In this document: positions 50,201-62,200 of the stretch, in pieces
Position numbering within the stretch: position 1 is the first letter of the stretch
How the letters are laid out: every line of letters starts with the position of its first letter
Assembly: GCA_038380795.1 (NCBI GenBank)
Contig: CM076263.1
Coordinates: 12,328,709-12,392,708, forward strand
DNA length: 64,000 nt
Reading direction: 5' to 3'
From: Pyrocephalus nanus
Lineage: Eukaryota > Chordata > Aves > Passeriformes > Tyrannidae
Translations under genes and position numbers: made by a program
The notes under the pieces: generated by a model
Databases searched by the model: none
Seen by the model: only the letters and a program-made list of their open reading frames with translations
What the model was told of the DNA's origin: nothing

Positions 50201-53200
50201 AGCCATGCAACTTCCCCCTGTCTCATCTACTCAGGGTATCTGTGCACAGGACAGCGTGACACATTGCCGCTTAGTCACTGCATAACTTTATGGCCTGACA
50301 GAGCCAGGGTTTTCTCCAATTTTTGCTTTATATTGAAAAACAACCGTGCTAACCACACAAGGAGCTGATTATTTTAAACGCATTGGTCACATCTCAGGGG
50401 CCAATTATGTCAATGAGTAATGCAAGTGAACTATTATTAAAGCATCTTTTTTATTAAAGTGAAATTATTAAAAAAAAAAAAAAAAGCATAAAAAAAAAAA
50501 AAAAAAAAAAAGAAAGAGAGTATAAGCAAGGAAGTTGCAATCTATACAATCCATTTACCTGATTCTGAAAGTCTAGGCTTTATAGCATCTTTTTCACCTT
50601 TTGCAAAGGAAAGAAGATACCCTTTTAGAAACCCTCGGCATTCTTCAATAGGAATATCTTCCCATTTTACCAATATAGAATCTGAAGAAGTTTCTTCGAC
50701 AGTAAAATTTGGTGCACTTTTTGGCGCTGTAGGGAGAATTATGAAGGAAGAAACTAGTGAGAAATCACTTTAACATTAAATGCTGAAGCCATGTAAGTGT
50801 TTAATCAGTTTTATTTCAGGGTTAGCATTTCCAACTTTTTCCTCAACACTTCTTCCCTCACTGTCAAGAACATGTGAAAAGACTTAGTATGTGATGCTAC
50901 AAAAGTACAACCACGTTGGTCTCATTGTTATTAATTACTCCGGTATTATCTACTAAGAGATACTGAAATAAAAATTTCTCTTTGGTCAGTCTTCTTACAG
51001 ACTCATACATGTAAATACCCTTCTTCCTGCAACAAGCCCCAAAAGATTCTATAAACATTCTGAGGATACAAATTGCTTAGCTTTTAAAGGCTTTAACACT
51101 AGCTTCATAACTTTTCCTAAAATTAAACAAACTCCACATTCCTATCTTGGAAATCTATCTCAGCTTAAAAGAACTGCTCCTAGCAGTCTTTGCAAGTCCT
51201 TACTCCAGTAACTGAAGCCTACTGAAAGGTCACATGCACTAGGACTTAGTCTGACACTTGGCTTTGATCTACCAATGCTAAACTCATGTTTAAGAATGCA
51301 TCTATTTTTCTCTTGGTTATCTGTCCAGAAGCAAATCTGAAGTTTTACAATGGATCTATGCTCCTGTGCAACGTGAACACATTTCTTAGTTCCTGATAAG
51401 TTTCTTCTGCATGTTCAATGCATTTTTAGTCCCCCAAACTCTTTATACCTTGAAAGCTCCTGATCTGGCCAGAACACGTATGGAAAACTCTTCTGGGGAA
51501 CTGTTCAGAATTTTTACAGATATACAAATGATTGAAAGTTGAGTTTCTGGCAATATTGCCTTAACCTCACCTTCAACCTTAGCAATGAAATAAACAACTG
51601 CCTTTCCAAGGGCTCAGATTATGTCAGCAATTCAGTTTTCCAGGCAAACTATTCTAGCAGATCACACACTGAACTTCAAAGCGAAATGGGTGTTGTAGTT
51701 ACAACACAATACAATGCAGCTGAGGTCTTAAAGGTTAAAGTCATGTTCAGACACCTGGGAACAGAAAGCACTCAGATACTAACGCATCTCCAGGCCAGCA
51801 AAGTTTACCCCTGAGTCAAACCTCAGTTACCCAGACAGGATTGGTATGGGACAGAATACAAGCACAATTCTCAAAGTGGCTTGTGCTCTGAGATCTAGTT
51901 TTGGTCTAAGAAGTGTTTTCAAACAGAAATGTTAGGGACACTTTTTATAATTTCTGAGCTGTACCAAATGTGCTCAGAAGTTTACTTTGACTTGAAGAAT
52001 CAAAAAAAGTTGCCTCCTCTCCCGCAGAAGTGATGCCAGCCATGTGTTTCAAATTACGCCTGTGCCTACAATTCTCAAGACCACTATCTTCAGAATGAAC
52101 TTCTGTGCCACCACACAAGATGGAGAACACGGGGTTATTGCATGCTTGGAACTGGCTGGAGAAATGTATTACAGTTATACCCAGAGAACAAACAGAAGTC
52201 AGTAGTACCGCATGGCGATTCTGGTCTCAATCTTCTTCTGCCAACACTGAGCTAAAAATAGACACAGTCTAAATTCACTTTGTAGAGATCCTGAATGATA
52301 AAGTGCACTTACGTAGCTCTTTCATATACCCAGTTATGTTTTTCAACAACTGATATCCAGTGGATTTGCAGCCATAAACTGAAAAGTTGTATCTCACGCC
52401 AGGTTTAAACAGAGCTGCAAGAGAAAATTGCTGTAAGAATATTTCACTTCTGAAGTATGGTCCTTTTAGATTTCACATGATTATGATATAAATATGTACT
52501 AAAAAATTACAAAGTGTAATGGCATAAATTACCAATGGCAAAAAACACATCCCTACTTGTAATTCCTACAAAAGCCATGCCATCAAATGTGGTTTAGAAG
52601 CAGTAACCTAATCTAGCTCCCAGAGAAAGTTTAGTACTAAACAAAGAGGATTCAAAACAAGCTACTCAAATTGCATAAATTACTCTTTCCATAGGGAAAC
52701 ACAAACTGAAGTTACCAGAAATAATCCCCTTCCTTTCCTCCCACAGCAACCATGTAGATCCTGCCTCCTCCTCAGAAATACAAACACATTTTGAAATAAC
52801 CAGTCTTATTGAAGCAACAGTACGACAGATACGGAAACAACTCTCAAATGTGATAGTGAAGTACTTTAGCAATGAACTTCAGTCCTGAAGTGACTTTACA
52901 AAACAAATAGTCTTAAAAATTACGCTTCACATGTGTTTGATGGAGATACAGGTGTTTGATGCTACAACATGTAAATAATTTACCACTTTCTAGGCTTTTC
53001 TCAAGTCAGGGCTGTACACTACTTTCAAGATTTTTTCTAAACAAGATGCTTCTGTGAAACTATACAGAAGTCAACTGTCCAGGTCCAGCCTGATTCTCCC
53101 GACAGGATTAAGCACAGAGGTGGATTTGCCTGCTTGAGCCAGAGCAAGCAGCTTGATAACTTGCACAATGTGCTGCAAGAATCATTCCATGGAAAAGCTC

Positions 53201-56200
53201 AGGAGCAGGGCAGTGCATCATTGGACAGACATGGTATTGTCTGCTTGAAAAAAGCAAGCTCTAGCTAGCACAAACGAAAACAACATGGACACAGTGTTGT
53301 AATTACAGACAGAAAAACATATTGCCCTCACCCTCCCAGGTCTCACTCCCCCTCAACTTTCCTATGTACACAGCTCCAAGTTGTTTTCCTGAATGGAGAC
53401 TTTAATACTAAACTCTTCTAGAAAGGAAGCATACACCTCTGCTGTTTGAGACAGCAGAGAAAAAAATCCTTTATCTTTCATGGGTCCTCTCTTTCCTCTT
53501 CTGCTCCTCCTTGTCCCACCACAGCTGAGTTTCATTTCCCTGATCTGCCCACCAGCATCTAGAGACCTGGAATGTGCCCTGTTCCAGGAAATTTCAATTG
53601 CTGACAACAAGCCAACACATGGAGGTCACACTTAAAAAAATCTGCCTCATGTAAAAACAACGGATTAGTCTTCCCCCATCCTGAGCAGCACTGTTTATGT
53701 TTAGAATCCAAATAAAACCCCAAACCCTAGATTAACCATTATGCATTAAGCTGAGTTAGGAAATTGTTGGGTATAGCTAGAAGAGGTAATTTCAAAACAG
53801 TTAATAAACACAGGATGATAAAAGTTAAGTCAAGACTGGTATTTGGATTTGGCAAGACTGCATAAGAAATTAAAATAAACACAGTACCAAGAAGGATTTC
53901 ATTTATTTACACAAGTATGCAGCAATGAAACAATCTTCAACCTATAGTACTGGTGCTGCTCTCACTCCACTCGCTGCTCAGGCTCTCCAAAAAGACTAAT
54001 ATGAAATTACTTTTGACTTACCAGATTTTATCACTGCATTTGTTGTATTTGAAGGAAATTTCTGCCAGTCCACACTACAGGGTTCAGACCCAGACGAATG
54101 ACACCATTTTACTATGTAGCCACAGGTCATGTTGGGGTAAGAATCCCAAGAAACATTAATTCCATTCCCCATTGCCAAGGCCTGTCCTGTTATGATATTG
54201 TCTGTAACAAAGATGACACAAAAATCAGAGGGCAGACACGTGTCTATAGTCCAAGATGAAGAAAGCCTTCCAGACACACCACAATGGCTTTATAAATGGC
54301 AGTCATTTCTAAGAACGAGAGGTGTGCATGAACTGTGAAATCCAAAGTGTTGCACTCAGCTGTGCTTTCTGAAGTGCCCGAAATCAGACGTAGCCTGCAG
54401 CAAATCCCTCAGCCTGTCTTAAGTATGGTGATGAGAAATGCAGCAACTCAGGACCGGCTTAAAAAGCACTTTTGCAAGGTAAGGATTTACAGCAGATGTC
54501 AGATTCAAATATGAATTGACACCAATCTGGCAGGAGCCTCCAGCTATAAATTCCTGCTGTCATTTCATCAAATGGTTTGCTTTGTGTTTCTTTCAGAGTG
54601 TCTTGCTGTCACTCGCCCAACCACAGACAACCACTTTTCACCAAGAATCAACAGCAATAATCACATCCCTGGCATGGATGTGATTTATGATCTTTATGGA
54701 GGCTTCAATCTACCAAGGGTAAATTAAACAAACAAACAAAACAAAAAAAAAAGGCAAGCAAGCTTTGCCTTTTGTCTATTTTTCTTGTTTCTGATTATCA
54801 AAGGTTTAACTTCTCTTAAAGTGATCAGCTCTGGGAACAGCTCCTGATTCCTGCAGCTTCCCTCCATGGCTGTCCATCAGCCGGGACCCTGCAGAGCTAA
54901 GGGATGGTTTCCAAGGGCCACCACAAAAGTAGTGGCCCCATGAAAGATCTGCAAAAACAATCTCAGGGTTTTAGTTTTCCTTTTTCAGTGTTCTCATTTA
55001 CGCTCCCTATTGAGTCTATTATTTCATTTTATTAAAGCTATAAACTATGGAAGGCTGAAGGGCAAGGACAGCTTTTAGGAATCAGCGCTATGAAAACTAC
55101 TCTCACAGACATGCTGTGAATATTGAAGAACTGTCTATTTTTAAATAATCTTAACATACAGCTCAGTGTACAGTCCTTTTCTAGCTTGCAAGAAAAAGAC
55201 ATGATTAAAAAAAGCAAGTCAACTCCACAAGTACTTCCATACTTTTTCCAAAAAAACTGCTAGGTATCCAGTGAAACTATACTTCTATGATGCTGGAAAA
55301 GACAGTATTTCTAATTACTTGGCTTTAATTTTCCTATATACAGAAAGGAGGTTTTGCTGCCCATGAGCACATACTCTAAAAAATGCTTAAATACATGACA
55401 CTCAATTTTATTTCCTGAGCTAGATGACTAGAAATTCACCACGAGCAGTACTGCTCATGTTGATGTATTTATAGCTGCAAAGTAGACTAGGAGAAAATAA
55501 CTTCTACCACTAGAGTACTGCTGTGGTAGGGGAGCCTGGAACAGCCAGATTACATGCCCTGACTCTCTACAGAGCTCTTTTCAGAGACAGTGACAAATTA
55601 ATTAAGGCAGAGTATCGTTTGTTTGTGTATTCAGTTTTCAGACAACCTCAGCAGATCTCCAGCTTCAGAGCCACTGCTCTCTTATGGACATTAGAAGCAC
55701 TTAAAAACTATACACAGGAAGCAGACAGAAAAGATGTTTGGGCAAAAATGTCATCCAGTTCAGTGAATGAGTCATCTTTCATGACTCCAGTCAGTGACTC
55801 AGATAATTCCTATACCAACTTGGGAGCAAATCTTTAATGAGTACAAGTTGGGTAACACCGAAAAGAACCTCAGACATCTGAGTGAAAGCTATAAATGAAT
55901 GCTAAGCTGCCATCAGGTATCCCACACCACAAACCTATTACAGAGAACTTTCTGATTCCCAGGGTTTTGTTCTTTCACTGCTGAAGGAGAGGTCTACAAG
56001 CACTTTCAATCAACTGTCCCATACAATTACTTTTCCCTCCAACAGGCAGACTAAGAACATACTTTAGGGTGCTGGTGGTGATACTGTGTCCAGTTCTGAG
56101 CTCCTCAGGAGAAGAAAGACATGTAGGTTCTGGAGTGGGTACACTGGGGGCAATGAAGATGATTAAGGAAATGGAGCATCTCTCTTATGAAGGAAAAAAC

Positions 56201-59200
56201 CAAGGGAGTTGGGTCTGTTCAGACTCAAGAAGACTGAGAGGGGACCTCATCAATGTCTATCAGGATCTGAAGAGAGGGTGCCAAGAGGCTGGAGCCAGGC
56301 TCTGCTTGGTGGTGCCAAGCAATAGAACAAGAGGCAACAGGCAGAAACTGAAGCACAGGAAGTTCCATCTAAATATGAGGAAGAACTTCTTCACTGTGCA
56401 GTTGAATGGGTTGCCCAGAAAGGTTGTGGAGTCTCCCTCCCTCCCTGGTCATATTCAAGAACCATCAGGACAGAATCCTGTGCCATGTGCTCTGGGATGA
56501 CCCTGACTGAGCAGGGAGGTTGGACTAGCTGATCCACTGTGGTCCCTTCTAACCTGACCCATTCTGTGATTCTTTTCTTGGAGAACCTCAAGAAACATTA
56601 TGTACATACATTCTTCTTTACATAGACAAAACCCTTGTTTTTTCATCTCACTACGAATCTCAGCCAAAACACTTTTCTTCCTGTGACAGATGGCCCTGTT
56701 TTACCAGAAACCGAGTTGCAAGACAGTAGCTGTTATACCTGTTCTCTGGATGGGCAAGGAAAAGCAAACCCATGCGTGGGCCTGGCAAACAAGCAGAGAG
56801 AGGCCTCACTGTGTAAATCTGTCCCCCACACAGAGTATCAGCCAGATCTGGAGCTAGAGATTTGGACTTTGGGAGATTATACTCTTCATGTCAGGCAGGG
56901 AAACATGGACTCTCAACAACCATGTGCAATATTACCTTCTCCCCAAGGTTCAGTGTTATGAGCAGAAAATGATTATCTGGCTCAGCTACTTCCCTTTACA
57001 AAAGCCCTCAGCAAGAGTGGCAGTGCTTTAATTGGGAAGCTAAAGCCCTACCTCCTTTTCAAACACTGTCTGCCTAGTACAAGGATGCCAACGCTTTACC
57101 AGCCAGCCCAATTAATATTCTCCTGCAGAGCTCACAGGCATTGAACTGACAATTCTCGCCTCAAAAAGCCACACAACACCCCCAAAACTTTATTCATTCT
57201 CTTTAGCATGTAACACTTCTCAGTGTCTCAAAAAGAACACCCAGAAATAAACTCAGCTCCCTAAATATCCACACCAATGCTTTGAAGCCTCATTCATTTT
57301 GTTTCTGGGAGGTCTCCAGAAAGTGCAAATAGCTGCAAAGAGTGCACACTATCACCCTTCTTTTATGTAGGGAGTACGATTAATTGGCAAGATATTACAC
57401 TGAAAGCAAAGAAGTACTTTTTCCACTACACAGTAGATTTGGGTGGGGAAATAAACACAAACAAACAAAGCATTATTTTTCAATCAACAAACTTGTTCTG
57501 GCTTTGAAGGTTTTGAAGGCTTTGAACTCATGTCTGGGAGCACTCACCAGTTGGAAGCTCCACGCTTGTTATCCTTGAAGGAGGCGAGGAGCCTGCTTGG
57601 TTTTTGGCTACAACGCTAATTACACAGTCATTTTTTCCAAGTTTTATCTCAGTACTGTTTGAGGGTTCAGTGACTACTTTATGCACCAGTAGTGTCTCTA
57701 GCAGGTAGCAGGACACTTCGTGAGACACTATTCTTCCATTGGCTTCAGAAAGGGATAAGGGCTAAGAACAGACAAAGAAAAACCATTAGACCGAAAATGC
57801 AAAAAAATCCATAAAACTGAAATGCAATATACAGAAGACAACACAGGTTAATATGAATTTAATGTTCCTGATCTAGTCTGATGTCTGTATAAGACTATGA
57901 GGTAAAGAAGTTATGCAAATGTGATTTTGAGAATTACCACGTAAGTTCCCAAGTTTTTAATTTTCATATGAGATGTATAAAAAGCTTAATTCTTGCTGTG
58001 AAATGCTTCTCAATGCAATGTTTAAAATTATAAAATGTCAATAATATTTTCATTAGGGAAAAAATATTTGTCTCAATGGATGATTCCAAAAAAAAAAAAA
58101 AGCTAAGAAAAGCAGTCTGGTTTATTGACTATAAACTTCATTAATTTATAAATGTGTGAGAATATATTTTTTATACTGTTACAGTTACATATTTTAAAAG
58201 TTCAAGTGTCCTATCTACCTTCCAGAAGATTTTCAGACTTTCTCCAGAAGGACTTCTCTCTCTCCAGATGTCTGGTCCTCTTGCAGGAGCTTAGAAAAAC
58301 GTAAGAGTGGTAGTTTATTTCCCAAGTTGCCCAACAAACAACTTACCATCTATTGAAAAGTCAGGTTTTTAGATGACTAATTTTAAAATATATGGCCTCA
58401 CAAGTTCAACATTTTCCCTTCAAAGAGTCAGATAAACTTACGGGCTTCTGATGTTGTGTACTCCTCTACCCTGCTCCAGTCACTCCATCTCCAGAAATGG
58501 TCAGCAGCTGAACAGCGCACCCTGAACTGGTATTTCGTATATGGGCGTAATGCATTCAGATGAGCTGTGTAAGCCGAGGATTTCCCACCAGGCATGGAGA
58601 CATTGTGCTGTTAAAAATTTACAGAAATTGAAGTGATTTTTTTTTAACTCCTAGATTATGCCGTCAGTCAGCATCTAAAAAGGTGATATTTTTTCCCATG
58701 AATGCTGACAGTGAGAAAGCAGTCAAGCCCTATGAAGAAAATAATGGAAAATAAAAATATTTCCTATGCAACCACCCCAAACAAAGGAAAACTTTTCAGA
58801 GGTCCCCGCAGATAAAGTCATGTATAGCACAGAAATTGAATATATGACAGCAGGTAGCACCTTTGAGTTGTAAAGCACGAAAAGGAGAGGAAACACTGAT
58901 GAGCCTTCAATAGGAGGAGCTCTGCACACAGCAGGCTACTGCTTCCTTCCCATCTATCCCATCCTGTCCCCCGCTGTCCCATATGCAGCAAAACTGTGCA
59001 CATGACACAGGCCAGGATTTCACCTGTGGTATTCAGAACCTGCACTTCCACTGAGTACATGCACATTAGACTGTGTCAGGGCAGAGGCTTTTCTCCTAAG
59101 AGACATGCACAAAAGTACACTAAAGACAGCTTGTCAGACTAAGATGTTTATCACATAGTTTGCTTCCTCTGTTTTTCCTTCAAAAGATAGTCTCTGAATC

Positions 59201-62200
59201 TAACCCAGGTGATCTCAGTTCACAGCTCTTATGACAGAAGTAGTCTCTCCTATTATTCTTAAAATGGTGCAAGTCTACGAAGGATTTCAGTTTCATGATT
59301 ACTTAAAGAAATCCTAAGCCTGGGAATATTTTTTACTGCATCTAATTATAACACATGTGCACCGCAGCTGCCAAAAAACAGATTCCAAGTGACTTTAAGA
59401 TGCAACTAATTGTGCATTTCTAAAGCCAAATGACAACTTCAAAAATACTGGAAAAGCCAACAATCTCTCATACGGATGGAAAAGCTTCTGAAAACATCCT
59501 CAAAATGCCATGTAAAACCCCACAACAATTTCACAGCTACTTTTGTTTATTACGGAGAACTCCTGGAGTCTTTTTATTAAGCAACCAGCGACAACATAAC
59601 AAGCTGTAAAAGCTTCTACCGAGCTGTTTGCTGCATTACAAAATATCTGTAGCTGTGGACTCTGATACAGGTGCAGGGAATCAAACTTCTGTGGAAGTGC
59701 AAGACATGACTGTCTCCCACTGCCTCAGATGATTGTTCTGCTAGCATTGTTCACAAACGAATGCGTGCCCCCCACTTTGAGCTTCGTATTCCAAAAATAT
59801 CTATGAGTTCCTTTGCAGTACCTTATCTCTGGTATTAGTTAACACTTGTCATAACAGAGAAAATATAAAAGCTTAAGGCTTACGCACTCATTAAGTGCTT
59901 TGAAAGTATTTTAAAAATACTCTTACAGAGCATGCATTCACTACTACCTTATTATTTTAAAGGCATGTACATAATGATTATCTTCAGTCTTAGCTGCATA
60001 ATTTCTGTGGCTTGACCTAAGTTATTCCAGGCTGTGCCTAACCACTGTGCCCAACTAGCAACTAAATGCAGAGGGTAATATAATACTGCTAAAAAATCAA
60101 ACAAGCACTTTAAAAAACAGCCTCTGAGGTTAATGTGCTCAAATAACAAATTTAGGCTCTGTGCAGCAAGACCTGACAATTCAGCATGTGCCCACCCAAA
60201 ATGGTAGGAGATCTGAATGCACAAAAAACTGGGGGGTAAATCTCAGGCCAACTGAACATGAAGTTGTCATTAGGCTTCCCCGGTGACACAGGTCACATCA
60301 CACTAACTTAATCAGTACAGAAGAGGATAAGTTCCCACCACCTACACTCACTGTTCTGATGCCTGTGTCTAAATTAGTATCCTAAGCCTCTCTGACAGTC
60401 GGCAGAGTAAATATGTAGTTCCAGTCAGTGACGCAGAGCACCAAAGCTGGGCAGCAGCTGGAAGCCTGAATGGATGAAAATCTGAACCTACCCCACAAAT
60501 ACCACTTCTCTCCTCACTGGGAGATTACCTACTGATACATCCAGTGGGAAAATCCTTCCCTATCCTGACTCTACATCACTGACATACAAGGAGGTTTAGC
60601 AGCTGCCTGTTACGGCCACGTGCATATCAACTGCTGACAGGAAACAAATGAACTGTTCTCCAAGGGGAAAAAAAGAAAAGAGAAATTCAGCTGCAGACTA
60701 CAAGATCTGAAACAACCACCATAGAAGTCTTCAGGGCAGCAGTGCATCCTGGAACAACTGTGTATTAATAGTTAATGTTAAGTTTGCACCAGGAAGGACT
60801 AAGCACAAGGACTGTTACCTAAAGCATTAGCATAAAGCACTATGCACAGCCTCCAAGTACCCAATAGCATGGTGACTTTGACCTGAACTGCTTAAAACAA
60901 ACAAATAACAACAACAAAAAAAACCAAACCAAACAAACAAACAACACCCCCCCAAAAAAAAAAAACAAAACCAAAAACAACGCCCCCCACACACACACAC
61001 AAAAAAAAAAAGGAAGAAAAAGAGAGAGAAACTAAGCAGCAACAGAGATGAGCAGGAAGTTTTCTGATTTTAGTAAATGAACCTCTACTCGTTACTACAT
61101 TAATCATTTAATAAGATTATCAGAAGAAGCTCTTAGCATGAGAAAAGAATTTGAAATGTGATTAGTTTAGTGAAAAAGATGACATCTGTGCCAAAAAGTA
61201 ATCCATTAAAAGCAACACTTACTAGTTTTTGCTCAGAGTGACCACTGCTAATTTCAATTTGACACAGAAGCCTGATCTGAGCAAAGCTGCCATTTATAAA
61301 CCAGCGCAGATGAATACTTGTAGAGTTGTTTTCAGAAACAGTCAACTTTTCTGGGGTTTTTGGATGAACTAAAAAATAAAGAAAAAACCTTCAGTTCTAA
61401 GTCAAAAAACCATATTCATTTCAGTGTAGAAAAATCTGATTTTAAAAGACCAAAGAGAATCAGTAAGATAAGTGATCCAATCAGCAAGTGGGAAAACTGG
61501 TGCTGGGAAAGTGCCTGCGAACAATCTCATTCCTGACACTTTTCTCAGCTATCAAATGTGGAAATAGATTTACTTAAGACTGAGTCTACCAGTACATGAG
61601 ATAAAAAGTTGGAGACACAGATAAACATTTTCCCTCTTACTGACTTTATCAAAAAAGTACTGAGAATTCTAATCTCAAGATAATTGATCTGGGACCTGGA
61701 TTAAAAAAAATGCAACATCTTCACCTTTAAATTCAGTTTTTTGGGGGGATGGCAGAATACTGTAACCAATAGGAACGCCTGAAATCCCAGCTGTGGTTGT
61801 GGAGACGGAAGGAAAACGGTGGGGAAGACAGTGCTAAAAACATGGTTATCTCCCTTTCCTTGTTTAAACTGAAGGTCTAACAAAAGAAGTTATTTATTTC
61901 TCCAAACTATGACAGCAGATGATCATGGCTATCACCGACAGCATGTAATAGTCCCAATATTTACTTTTATCTTTTTGTGCTACGTTTTTCATGCTCCAAA
62001 CCCTGATGCTGCAAAACTGTATGGTATTTTGCCCTATAAACAGAGACTGAAATACAAGGTCATTCACAGTTCATAAAGTTACATCTAAGTTTCAATTATT
62101 GATGTGTAATAAAATAGGAAGCAACATATAAATTTGCCTAAAGAAGCTGTAGATGCCCCATCCCTGGAAGTGTTCAAGGCCAGGTTGGACTGGGCTCTCA

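Larger units (their letters stand above)
54202..57547 (-). other. LIFR: LIFR intron with a CR1 copy and an exon-like segment on the other strand
   Basis: 3.35 kb, the longest LIFR intron here. It contains a sense-oriented CR1 (about 56065-56575, plus strand) and an unexplained open segment with splice-like borders (54597-54718, plus strand). Confidence 0.65.

Noticed and set aside
56069..56500. 143-codon open frame
   Set aside because: It lies inside a CR1 copy and is not in the frame of an intact LINE protein; it is chance openness of old repeat sequence.
60827..61107. Two minus-strand frames rich in Phe, Cys and Val
   Set aside because: They are translations of the A-rich simple repeat at 60895-61016.
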